The translations under genes were made by a program, and so were the position numbers. From positions 1,362,001 through 1,426,000 of the forward strand of contig AP018172.1 of NCBI GenBank assembly GCA_002368175.1: a DNA stretch of 64,000 nt, written 5' to 3'. The stretch is from Calothrix sp. NIES-2098. GTDB lineage: Bacteria > Cyanobacteriota > Cyanobacteriia > Cyanobacteriales > Nostocaceae. Under the pieces are notes generated by a model that saw only the letters and a list, made by a program, of their open reading frames with translations, was not told where the DNA came from and did not search any database. Shown in pieces: positions 18,044 through 26,322 of the stretch (positions within the stretch are counted from its first letter, which is position 1; each line of letters opens with the position of its first letter).

Positions 18044-18448
18044 TTAAAATGGTTCAAAACAGTCATATGTCCTTTGGCGAACTATTTTGCCATTTTCAAA
18101 TTCAATAAATTGAGCGAAATAAGCTTTCATCTGTCCCCCAGATGGAATGTTTCCAATGGGAACCGCAATTATTGCTGTCCATATTGTTTCTAGAATTACT
18201 GTGTTGCCTATAACGTAAGATTTTTGAATATCATAATTCTGGCTGATGAGAACTTCTTTACCTCTTAATGAAGCTGCTTTTAAATCGTGGAGATTTCTCT
18301 TGGCTCCATTCGGTATTAGACGATTGGGATATTCTATTTGCTCTACTGATGGAGAATAAAAAACAGCAAGTTCATCTCCTGTTTTTCCTTCTTCTATGGC
18401 TTTAAGATAATTTTTGGTGATTTTTAATAAGTCTTGTTCGGTTGTCAT
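18044..18448 (-). CDS. SnoaL-like / NTF2-fold protein, 134 aa
   Basis: Length and layout fit the NTF2-like superfamily: helical start (TTEQDLLKITKNYLKAIEEG), then the DELAVFYSPSVEQIEYPNR segment and four beta strands ending IEFENGKIVRQRTYDCFEPF. Family members bind or isomerise small hydrophobic ligands, or serve only as binding modules; no catalytic residue can be assigned. It lies immediately left of the inserted islet bounded by fetB repeats. Standalone gene. Confidence 0.75.
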   Translation of the reverse strand: MTTEQDLLKITKNYLKAIEEGKTGDELAVFYSPSVEQIEYPNRLIPNGAKRNLHDLKAASLRGKEVLISQNYDIQKSYVIGNTVILETIWTAIIAVPIGNIPSGGQMKAYFAQFIEFENGKIVRQRTYDCFEPF

Positions 18449-18521
18449 ATTTTTTCTTATTCATGAAGCAAATACGCGCCTAGAGCGCCTACGCTGGCGT
18501 TCGATCTGTCCGGGAGGAAAT

Positions 18522-18612
18522 ATATAGCAGAATTTAAAAACCTTGCCTATTATCATCTCACCAACTGGGCAGCAGAGTTAAAAAACTGACGACAGATTCC
18601 TCGCGTGCCTAA
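18522..18612 (-). pseudogene. duplicated 3' end of the fetB-like gene (left repeat)
   Basis: Bases 18536-18612 match 22398-22474 with three differences in 77. They encode the last ~19 codons of the permease (ending SAAQLVR and the same TGA stop) with one silent and one amino-acid change. The flank ATATAGCAGAATT (18522-18534) is also shared with 22344-22356, but 41 bp present there are missing here. Nothing upstream in the gene direction resembles the rest of fetB, so this is a remnant. Confidence 0.9.
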
Positions 18613-19038
18613 CTGAACAATCGTAACCTATCAAAATCGATCGGGTGGAGTACTAGACAAGCAGCAAGAAATGACCTAGCACTGCTGGGTTAATCAAACA
18701 CAACCTTCAAGAATGAAGATATTTGATGATTCTTTTATGGTTGCAGATGGATTGTGAAGATGCTGGCGCTAAAATCTTTCCTAGATCGAGCATTAAGCCA
18801 AAAGATTAATTGATGGAATAGGGTACAGTCAAGCGTTGTGGTCGAGTTCACCCACGTATTTTGCCTTTGAGACTGGTTATAGACAAAGGTAAATGCTTCT
18901 AATTCCTTTTCCCGGACAAAATCAAAGTAAAGTACTTAATAAAACTAAATCTTTCTTTGGTAGATGATAGCGGCTTGTTCTTTATCATCAGTGTATTGAG
19001 ATGTTGGGTGAATAATTTAGCAGTTATTCAATATTGAA
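18613..19038. other. intergenic region inside left end of the islet
   Basis: About 425 bp between the fetB remnant and the aldolase gene. No ORF, integrase remnant or clear inverted repeat was seen. It presumably holds the aldolase promoter; no strong ribosome-binding site precedes the ATG at 19039. Confidence 0.35.
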
Positions 19039-19803
19039 ATGAAGAAAAGTTTTATTGAAAAGGTAAGAAACGACGCACCTATGATAGGAACAGTTGTCAC
19101 CCTCAACTGTCCTGAAATAGTAGAGATTTTATCTCTGTGTAATTTTGACTGGCTGTTTCTCGACATGGAACATGGAACGTTATCGGTTGCTTCGGTACAA
19201 CACTTGATTCAAGCAATACGTGGTGATTGTTCCGTTATTGTGAGAATTCCAGAGAACAGTACCGTATGGATTAAGAAAGTATTAGATACAGGGTGTGACG
19301 GTATTCTTGTACCACAGGTAAAGAATGCAGACGAAGCACGACGAGCTGTAATGGCAAGTAAATACCCGCCACAAGGTGAACGAAGTGTAGGTATTGCTAG
19401 AGCACATAGCTATGGTATGTCATTTTCTGAGTATGTGGCTTGTGCAAATGACACAATTGCTCTAATTATCCAAATTGAACATATTCATGCTGTCGATAAT
19501 CTTGATGAGATACTTGATGTTGAGGGAATTGATGGGGTTTTTATCGGCCCTTATGACTTGTCAGGAAGTATGAATTTATTAGGACAAGTGAATAGTGAAC
19601 TTGTTCAAGAGGCAATACAGCGGGTTAAGCAGAAATGTAAAGCAAAATCTATGCCAGTTGGTATTTTTGTCATGAAAGGAGAAGCCGCACAGAAGGAAAT
19701 TAAAGATGGCTGCAAATTTATTGCCGTCGCTATTGACAGTGTTCTTTTATCGAATGCTGCTCAAAATACACTCGCACTAGCTAAGGGTTCAGCTACCAAT
19801 TAA
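19039..19803 (+). CDS. HpcH/HpaI-family aldolase, 254 aa
   Basis: Class II, metal-dependent pyruvate-type aldolase of the HpcH/HpaI/citrate-lyase superfamily (TIM barrel). Diagnostic motifs are FDWLFLDMEHGT (about 38-49, catalytic His), VRIPENS, GCDGILVPQVKNADEA, QIEH with the metal-binding Glu, and GVFIGPYDLSGSM with the metal-binding Asp. The length of about 255 aa is normal for 4-hydroxy-2-oxoheptanedioate or 2-keto-3-deoxy-sugar-acid aldolases. The true substrate is unknown. It is the first gene of the islet that also holds a cupin and an Fe/2OG oxygenase, which suggests small-molecule tailoring; this is inference. Confidence 0.9.
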   Translation: MKKSFIEKVRNDAPMIGTVVTLNCPEIVEILSLCNFDWLFLDMEHGTLSVASVQHLIQAIRGDCSVIVRIPENSTVWIKKVLDTGCDGILVPQVKNADEARRAVMASKYPPQGERSVGIARAHSYGMSFSEYVACANDTIALIIQIEHIHAVDNLDEILDVEGIDGVFIGPYDLSGSMNLLGQVNSELVQEAIQRVKQKCKAKSMPVGIFVMKGEAAQKEIKDGCKFIAVAIDSVLLSNAAQNTLALAKGSATN

Positions 19804-19870
19804 TAGCAGGCAGTAATAGCATATAAATTTCTCTATTACCTCCTTTCTCTGCGCTCTCTGCGGTTAAATA

Positions 19871-19970
19871 ATACCAATTCAAATATTGTTTGTGACACAT
19901 CAATATATTCTAGAGGGCACAACAATGTTGTGCCCCTACCATCTGTCGAATTCTTTTTTCAAACTGGTAT
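19871..19970. repeat. about 100-bp palindromic repeat, copy 2
   Basis: Same layout as 6194-6295: ends ATACCAATT and ACTGGTAT, shared TATTCTAGAGG and CATCTGTCG-like words, and a central perfect palindrome GGGCACAACA-A-TGTTGTGCCC. It lies between the aldolase and cupin genes, which converge. Confidence 0.75.
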
Positions 19971-20040
19971 AAAATATAGAGGTGAAATTAGATTTTGATA
20001 GTTTTATACCTTGTCTATTTGCTCAATCCTACCAATAATT

Positions 20041-20622
20041 TTAGTTAACTTTGGCAGGAACCCAATCATCACGCTTAGGTTGGTCAATACCAGGTGATTG
20101 AATACACGTTAAATAACATTGTCCTTCGCCTTGCACAGTAAAACCATGAGCGACATTAGTGGGATTATAAATTCGATCTCCAACAGTAATAGGAAACCAT
20201 GTACCCTTGCCTCCTGCCATACCTAGACTATCTGACTCAGAAGTTGGCGACCAATTTTCTTCTACAAGCGCATAAGCATTAACCGGGTTAGGAAAACCTT
20301 CAGCTTCCGCAAGCATTACACACAAGGCATGGGCTATCGGATGAGCATGTACAGAACCGGGGTAATTACTTTTAAGCCCAATAAGTATAACTTCCAATCC
20401 CTCTGGTTCCAGGTTGTATCTTTCTATAAACGGTTGCAATATTTCTTTGCGGATCGACATTTTATCAAAGCCGTGATAATCCTTTTTTGTAGACCAATCA
20501 AAGATTTCTGCGGCAGGTTTTCTCCTTAACATATCGATTAATTCATCGCCAATCTCTTCTAAAGCTTCTCTTGATACTTTTGATAGCTTTTGAGTTGACT
20601 TAGGGGAAGTAGCGCCTGTCAT
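20041..20622 (-). CDS. cupin-domain protein, 193 aa
   Basis: A cupin beta-barrel is inferred from a first motif with three His (VHAHPIAHALCVML, about residues 91-104) and a second motif G-x-x-x-N-P-x-x-VAHGF (about 150-165). The first ~60 residues are helical and charged. Metal-binding His of both motifs are present, so a metal-dependent dioxygenase, isomerase or binding role is possible. The exact family was not recognised. It faces the aldolase gene (convergent) within the islet bounded by the fetB direct repeat. Confidence 0.7.
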   Translation of the reverse strand: MTGATSPKSTQKLSKVSREALEEIGDELIDMLRRKPAAEIFDWSTKKDYHGFDKMSIRKEILQPFIERYNLEPEGLEVILIGLKSNYPGSVHAHPIAHALCVMLAEAEGFPNPVNAYALVEENWSPTSESDSLGMAGGKGTWFPITVGDRIYNPTNVAHGFTVQGEGQCYLTCIQSPGIDQPKRDDWVPAKVN

Positions 20623-21481
20623 GTTCTGACTCCTGAAATTTAGTTAATTGGACTTGTTTGTCTCTATTTCCACGCTGATTGTTTGCAACTGATGCGCTAT
20701 TGATTGTTGCAAGTTTTCATACAAAGTTGCATTCAAAGGTGGAAATTGTCGCAGCGAAGATGAGACGCGATGAATTCTGCGTCTCTTGAGTACTTTATGG
20801 TGATTTACTAACATTTTATCTAAAAAATGTCAGATAACGTCTTGACTGAAGTACTTTAGTATGATATTTACAAAAAAACATCTTTTGGGATGAAAGTAAC
20901 TTAGTTCCTGTCACGAAGAGGCACAGGAGAAACCCCAGAGATAAATTTGTATTGCTAATAGACCAGATTTGTTTGGATATGGTGTATCACGGTTTGTATA
21001 GTTTTCCCCGTCATTTCTGGCATATTAAGATAGCATAGTATTAGTTTTGTCAATTAGTAATTATGCTGGAAAGTGAAGGCTAGGTGTGGCATTAAAGTAA
21101 ACCTGGTACTTGTTTTTTAGGGCAAGAATGATGATGCGTTTAAATATTACGCGATCGCTTCCCTAAAAATTATGTTTTCTAGCATGAGTTTCAGAGGCTT
21201 TTAAGCAACAGTACTTATTAAAAACAGACTATAATCTGAACTTATCGCGATCGCGCAGGCATTAATACTTATGCCAATATTAAATGCTCCGGAGTAAACA
21301 ACTCCGCTTCCGTCGCACTCCTAAAACTTATTTGGTTTCCCAAAAAAATTAGTTACTTCAGTTCAGTTTGCTTCAACAAGATTGATTTAATTTGAGAAGT
21401 TTCTAAAAAATTAGCCAACTATGAGGAGTGACGGAAAATCCTCTCAAGCACTCTTTATACTATCAGGATGAGGAGTCCAAT
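20623..21481. other. intergenic region upstream of the WelO5-like gene
   Basis: About 850 bp without a convincing gene, AT-rich, with one HIP1 site and a small inverted repeat CGGAGT/ACTCCG near 21290-21306. At 21421 a 16-codon ORF (ATG to TGA at 21469-21471) ends next to the ribosome-binding site of the following gene. It could be a leader peptide but has no independent support. Confidence 0.35.
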
Positions 21482-22282
21482 ATGGACGTTTTACATCATG
21501 ACCAGACTCTTGTAGTGGAAAGTTCCCTAACTTTTAACAGTCTCTGCGGTTTACTTATGGGCCGTATACTTGCCGTGAGGATACCTAAGTTTTATGAAAG
21601 GGATAGATGTAAATATTTAAGCAACATACTATCAAATTCTGTAAAAAATGAATCTACTTCTTCAGGAAAAATATACATCAGTGATGTTGACTCTTTCTGG
21701 AATACTATAGATAAGCCCGAACTCAAGGAAAGTTACTTTAATACTGCAATACCGACAATGAGAAGGTTGCGTAAATTAAGCTTTCCTTACGCATCTCCAA
21801 TGGATTTATTGAGACTTGAGCTTGATGAGATATGGCCGAGTGGAGTATCAATCATGCATTTAGGCGGAAAAACTATGCTCTTTGGCATTACACGCATTTG
21901 GCAAGTGGGATTTGAAGCTCTTCCTCATCAAGATGTTCTCTGGAGAGAAATACCAAATTCAAATGAATCTAAAGATCAGATTTCACAACTGGGTGTGAAT
22001 GTATACCTGAGTTCAGCTGACTTAGGAGGAGAATTGGAAATTTGGAATTATTCATTTTCTGATGAGGATTGTGAAAGACACGGAATTAAGGGAAGTTATG
22101 GCTTTAGTCATAATTTATTACCAAATAATTCCCTAGTTATCAAACCTCAAGCTGGAGATTTAATATTGTTTAATACTACTAAAGTTCATGCTATTAGAAA
22201 AATTCTACAAGGAGAGAGGATAACTATTTCAGGTTTTATAGGCTACTGGGGTATGGATAAGCCGCTAAAATGCTGGAGTTAG
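21482..22282 (+). CDS. WelO5-like Fe(II)/2-oxoglutarate oxygenase, 266 aa
   Basis: The iron triad is His149-x-Asp151 (LPHQDVLW) and His236 (KVHAIRK), and Arg246 (GERITISGF) is placed to bind 2-oxoglutarate. From memory, the C-terminal half follows the cyanobacterial WelO5/AmbO5 halogenases: a GGEL-x-x-x-N-Y/L segment, then GDLILFN before the distal His, and a Trp-Ser end. Those halogenases have Gly where this protein has Asp151, so hydroxylation or another oxidation is predicted rather than halogenation. The ATG at 21482 is preferred over GTG 21428 because AGGAG (21471-21475) lies 6 nt upstream. The substrate is unknown. It lies in the islet with an aldolase and cupin. Confidence 0.75.
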   Translation: MDVLHHDQTLVVESSLTFNSLCGLLMGRILAVRIPKFYERDRCKYLSNILSNSVKNESTSSGKIYISDVDSFWNTIDKPELKESYFNTAIPTMRRLRKLSFPYASPMDLLRLELDEIWPSGVSIMHLGGKTMLFGITRIWQVGFEALPHQDVLWREIPNSNESKDQISQLGVNVYLSSADLGGELEIWNYSFSDEDCERHGIKGSYGFSHNLLPNNSLVIKPQAGDLILFNTTKVHAIRKILQGERITISGFIGYWGMDKPLKCWS

Positions 22283-22397
22283 TACTTATAACCTTGATAA
22301 ATTATTCTGGTGTTCCAGGGTCAATAGGTGGGAGAGTCAAAAGATATAGCAGAATTCAGGAATATATCAGGCTCTGCTTTTAAGTTCTAAATTCTTC

Positions 22398-22474
22398 AAA
22401 AACCTTGCCTATGATCATCTCACCAACTGGGCAGCAGAGTTAAAAAACTGACGACATATTCCTCGCGTGACTAA
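22398..22474. repeat. right copy of the 77-bp direct repeat (3' end of intact fetB-like gene)
   Basis: 74 of 77 bases match 18536-18612 in the same orientation, 3,862 bp away start to start. It covers the last 20 codons, the stop and 17 bp of downstream DNA of the intact permease gene. It marks the right border of the islet. Confidence 0.9.
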
Positions 22475-23191
22475 AAGTGTTGTCAGCAAGTTAGCAAAAG
22501 CAACGATGAATAAAAGCAAAATTTCGTAGGATACAGCATCAGGCGGTTTAATCCCAGCTAATAACTGTCCGGTAGTGAATCCTGGGAGTGCAACCATACC
22601 GATGAGCATCATTTGATTGAGAGTAGGAATCAATCCAGCGCGAATGGCTTCTCGGCGATACTGGCTAATAGCTTGCTGGGGAGTAGCACCAAGGCTCAAG
22701 TGGGTTTCTATTTCTACATGCGAGGTATTGATAGTATTTACTAGACGTTCGCCTGCGATCGCAGCTGCATTCATTGCATTACCTAAAACTACCCCAGCTA
22801 AGGGGATTACATACCTGGGTTCGTACCATCTTTCTGGTTGAATAATCAAAAATATGCTGTAAAGCACAGTCAACGCTGTACTGACAAAAATTGACCCCCA
22901 CACCCAAGGTAATAGACGGGGAAGTTTTTGGCTGATACGGTTTCGTGAGACAATCGCCGTAATCGTCAGCATAATTACTACAATTGCCAAAACTGCCCAA
23001 ACATTGTCTACAGCAAAAATGAAGTCCAAAACGTATCCCAAGACAGCTAGTTGGAGAATACTTCTTCCAGTAGCAACGATGAAGTTAAATTCTAGTCCTA
23101 ATTTTTCCCAAGCAGATAAACCAACTGCGATCGCCATTAAGCCAATTGCGATCGCCAAATCAGCTACATCCAGCTTGATGAGATCTTGCAT
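22415..23191 (-). CDS. fetB: FetB-like ABC transporter permease (UPF0014), 258 aa
   Basis: Integral membrane protein with about six to seven helices, matching the FetB/UPF0014 family in length and in the signature GNAMNAAAIAGERL followed by E-x-x-L-SLGATPQQA and GMVALPGFTTGQLLAG. In Escherichia coli FetAB exports iron. No FetA-type ATPase lies beside it, so the partner must be encoded elsewhere. The start ATG 23191 has a strong AGGAGGT site a few bases upstream. The 3' end is duplicated at 18536-18612; the reading frame here is complete. Confidence 0.88.
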   Translation of the reverse strand: MQDLIKLDVADLAIAIGLMAIAVGLSAWEKLGLEFNFIVATGRSILQLAVLGYVLDFIFAVDNVWAVLAIVVIMLTITAIVSRNRISQKLPRLLPWVWGSIFVSTALTVLYSIFLIIQPERWYEPRYVIPLAGVVLGNAMNAAAIAGERLVNTINTSHVEIETHLSLGATPQQAISQYRREAIRAGLIPTLNQMMLIGMVALPGFTTGQLLAGIKPPDAVSYEILLLFIVAFANLLTTLLVTRGICRQFFNSAAQLVR

Positions 23192-23649
23192 TGGTTATCT
23201 ACCTCCTGGGATTTTATTGTGAGACAGTCTACACACTAGTACAAAAAGGCGCTCAGTATGAAGGCTCAAGGATGAAACTCACAGACTGATACTGTAGTCT
23301 TTGTGAGGATTGTTCATAGTAGTTTAATTGGCGTCGATGCTTACTAGGAACTAGAAACTAGCAATTAGGGACTAGGGAAGGAGGATGAGAGAGTGTGAGG
23401 AGAAATGACTTTTGACTATTAACTTTTTACTCTTGACTCTTGACTCTTGACTCTTGACAAATAACAAATGACAAATGACAAATAACCAATGACCAATAAA
23501 AAATGATTCCTCTCAAATAATCCCGGTATAAACCCTCAGTGATGCGTATTTTAGGTGACAGTCTTGACTCAGCTTGTTGATTCACAATTTGATCGGCAAC
23601 AATTGACAGTCGAAGTGCATCTTTTGTATTTCCAGATCGATAAAAACTC
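23192..23649. other. intergenic region with STRR heptamer repeats
   Basis: It contains tandem heptamers: TTGACTC-type at about 23425-23458 and CAAATGA/ACCAATGA-type at about 23459-23500. The other ~300 bp show no coding signal; the apparent minus-strand ORF here reads through the repeats. Divergent promoters for fetB and the aminotransferase must lie here. Confidence 0.7.
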
Positions 23650-24795
23650 ATGATCCAAAGTGTAAATTCCGTCCCTGCTTTTGATATTAAACAGCAATAC
23701 TCGACTCTTGAAGCAGAAGTGAGTGCCGCTGTCTTAGAGGTTCTGGCTTCTGGTCGTTATATTGGCGGGCCTTTAGTAGAAGGCTTTGAAAAACAGTTTG
23801 CCGCTTATCATGGTGTAACTGAATGTGTAGCTTGTAATTCTGGTACTGATGCACTTTTTCTCGCGCTACGTGCCTTAAATATTGGTGCAGGTGATGAAGT
23901 CATCACAACAACCTTTACCTTTATTGCTACGGCTGAGGTTATTAGTGCCGTAGGTGCCAAGCCAGTTTTTGTTGATATTGATGATACGTTTAATATCGAT
24001 TTACAGCAGGTAGCAGCGGCAATTACACCCAAAACTAAAGCCATTATTCCAGTTCATTTGTTTGGGCAACCTGTAGATATGACGGCGCTGATGGCGATTG
24101 CACAATCTCACAATTTGGCAGTAATTGAAGATTGTGCTCAGTCTACAGGCGCAAGCTGGGGCGGTCAAAAAGTTGGCAGTATTGGTCACATTGGATGTTT
24201 TAGTTTTTACCCCACTAAAAACCTTGGCGGTTGCGGCGACGGCGGTGCAATTACTACTAACGATCCAGCAATTGCTAGCCAACTCCGAGTATTACGAGAG
24301 CATGGCAGCAAAGTTCGCTACATCCACGAAGAAATCGGTGTCAATAGCCGCTTGGATGCGATCCAAGCAGCGATTCTAGAAATTAAACTGCGTTATCTCG
24401 ATAATTGGAATGAGCGACGACGCGCGATCGCAGCTTATTATCATCAGTTCCTCAGCCAAGTTTCCGGTATTATCATCCCTCAAGAATTAGCTGGCGGTGT
24501 TGGTGTATGGAATCAATACACGATACGCATCTCTGGTGAAGGGCGAAATGGTGCTACTGCTAAATATCGCGACTCTATCCGTCAGCAATTGCAAGAACGG
24601 GGCGTAAGTTCAATGGTTTACTATCCCCTACCCTTACATTTGCAGCCAATTTACCAAAATCTCGGCTATCAACCAGGCTCCTTACCGAAAGCAGAGCAAA
24701 TCTGTCATGAGGTGATATCTTTACCGATGTTCCCAGAATTGACGCAAGCACAGCAAGACCAGGTGATTTATGCGCTGAAGGATTGTTTGGGGTAA
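23650..24795 (+). CDS. DegT/DnrJ/EryC1/StrS-family aminotransferase, 381 aa
   Basis: PLP-dependent sugar aminotransferase (fold type I). Visible motifs: the cofactor-binding NSGTDALFLALRAL (about 57-70), the Asp of IEDCAQSTGA that pairs with the pyridine nitrogen, the Schiff-base Lys in FSFYPTKNLGG and the GVNSRLDAIQAAIL segment. Family members transaminate nucleotide-linked keto-sugars for LPS, S-layer or antibiotic sugars. Starts at ATG 23650. No sugar nucleotidyltransferase or dehydratase is adjacent, so the pathway is open. Ycf23 is convergent downstream. Confidence 0.93.
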   Translation: MIQSVNSVPAFDIKQQYSTLEAEVSAAVLEVLASGRYIGGPLVEGFEKQFAAYHGVTECVACNSGTDALFLALRALNIGAGDEVITTTFTFIATAEVISAVGAKPVFVDIDDTFNIDLQQVAAAITPKTKAIIPVHLFGQPVDMTALMAIAQSHNLAVIEDCAQSTGASWGGQKVGSIGHIGCFSFYPTKNLGGCGDGGAITTNDPAIASQLRVLREHGSKVRYIHEEIGVNSRLDAIQAAILEIKLRYLDNWNERRRAIAAYYHQFLSQVSGIIIPQELAGGVGVWNQYTIRISGEGRNGATAKYRDSIRQQLQERGVSSMVYYPLPLHLQPIYQNLGYQPGSLPKAEQICHEVISLPMFPELTQAQQDQVIYALKDCLG

Positions 24796-24834
24796 TGGGA
24801 GGCAGGGGGGATGAGGAAGTATGGGGAGAAATAG

Positions 24835-24925
24835 AACAAGGGAGCAATTACAAATCACTTTTGACCCTTGACCCTTGACTCTGGACTCTTGACCAATGCC
24901 CCATACCCAATGCCCAATCCCCCAA
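24835..24925. repeat. STRR heptamer cluster
   Basis: Runs of TTGACCC, TTGACTC and CCCAATG heptamers between the convergent aminotransferase and ycf23 genes. Same class as 7890-7965 and 23425-23500. Confidence 0.7.
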
Positions 24926-24932
24926 TTACCAA

Positions 24933-25679
24933 TTAGGCGATCGCCCGGCTATTGGCAGTTGCCAAAGCTTCTACAATGCCACGAACGGCAGCAATCATGG
25001 CGACTTCGCTGTTGAGTTGGTTAATGGCAGAACCAACACCAACACCTGCTGCACCAGCCGCGATCGCTAATGGTGCTGTAACGCTAGAAATGCCAGAAGC
25101 ACACAATACAGGTACTGAAACTGCACGGGAAATCTCAAAAGCTGCTGCCAAGGTGGGGGCAGCTTTTTCAATTAAGCCCAAGGTTCCGGGGTGGGCTGGG
25201 TTGCTGCTGGTGCCGCCTTCGGTTTGGATAATATCAGCGCCAGCTTTTACCAATTCCTCAGCTAGTTGTACTTGTCGATCTAGTTCCAGAATGTGGGGAA
25301 CAGTCACAGATAAGGTAATTTCAGGTAGTAAGGCACGAGTTTGGCGAGTTAGTGCGAGAACTTCCTCCGCTTCAAATCTCCGTCCTTGAGCGTAGAAAGA
25401 ATCAAAATTTCCGATTTCAATTAAATCTGCACCAGCTGCCACAGCTTCCACAAATTTTTCTGGTTCTACTGCTGATACACAGATTGGTAAATTGGTCAAA
25501 TTTTTCGCTAATTTTACTAAAGCAGCATCGGCAGCGATATCAACAAAAGTCGCACCACCCAAATCGGCGGCTTTGATAGTAGCGGCGACGCGATCGCTAT
25601 CAAAGTTATTTAAACCAGCGATCGCTTTCAGGACGCAGCGGTTAGTAAAAGCACGTTGAAGAGAAGAATGCATTGTCAT
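24933..25679 (-). CDS. ycf23: Ycf23 / DUF561 family protein, 248 aa
   Basis: TIM-barrel protein conserved in cyanobacteria and some plastids. The full length is covered: the N-terminal LKAIAGLNNFD segment, GGATFVDIAAD, GADLIEIGNFDSFY, KAGADIIQTEGGTSS and the C-terminal phosphate-binding-like GAAGVGVGSAINQL. It resembles phosphate-binding barrels (thiazole/nicotinate type), but a catalytic role is not established for the family. Start ATG 25679, with a second ATG two codons on. Housekeeping neighbour, not obviously linked to the NRPS region. Confidence 0.9.
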   Translation of the reverse strand: MTMHSSLQRAFTNRCVLKAIAGLNNFDSDRVAATIKAADLGGATFVDIAADAALVKLAKNLTNLPICVSAVEPEKFVEAVAAGADLIEIGNFDSFYAQGRRFEAEEVLALTRQTRALLPEITLSVTVPHILELDRQVQLAEELVKAGADIIQTEGGTSSNPAHPGTLGLIEKAAPTLAAAFEISRAVSVPVLCASGISSVTAPLAIAAGAAGVGVGSAINQLNSEVAMIAAVRGIVEALATANSRAIA

Positions 25680-26322
25680 ACTTCGTTTGAAGCTACGAAA
25701 ATTAGGTATATTCTACCGTTGTTGAGTTGGTATTTGTCATTTATATCCCTTGTATCCCCCATCTCCCCTTGCTCAAATAATTGTTATGATGACAAGCGCG
25801 ATCGCTGTCTTAATTAATACTACACTTTATGATAGAAGTATTTTTACGTAATGCATATGCTGTTTGAAGTATTGTATATTCAAAGCTCAGTGCTATTACT
25901 CATGATTTTTACATTAAATTAGGCAAAAATATTATGTATCAAATTATATAATTAGAGTTCAGTGTTAGGTATATGGAAAATCATTATGCTTAAATCGGCA
26001 TAGAAGAATATTTGGTAGTTAGTCAAGTGGAAATTGGCAGTTTCCTCTTTTAATTGGTCTAATTTAAGAAAAATCGGCAGCATCACGATTAATCTTTGAG
26101 CTAATCGACATAAAAAACTGCTATTAATGCTGCACGCTATGGGTAAGCGAGAGTAGGATTCGTTGACAAAGTATTTACTGACATTCTTTTAATTGAAAAA
26201 GTATTTTTCTCTACTTCTAGTAGCGATACTAGAATTTTTTAGTTTCAGAAATATTTAGAAAATACTAATTCTACTATCAGCAGTAAATAGCCTATTCACA
26301 ATTAGTTAAATCCAGTAAAGTA
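25680..26322. other. intergenic region upstream of the hybrid kinase
   Basis: About 640 bp, strongly AT-rich, between divergent ycf23 and the kinase-NRPS block. No ORF, RNA gene or repeat was recognised, and no convincing ribosome-binding site precedes the kinase ATG. It marks the left edge of the biosynthetic block. Confidence 0.35.

Noticed and set aside
21482..22282. Halogenase function for the WelO5-like protein
   Set aside because: The iron site has His-x-Asp (HQD), leaving no room for a halide; halogenases of this type have Gly or Ala there.
23427..23651. 74-codon minus-strand ORF
   Set aside because: It runs across STRR heptamers and overlaps the aminotransferase start; no coding features.
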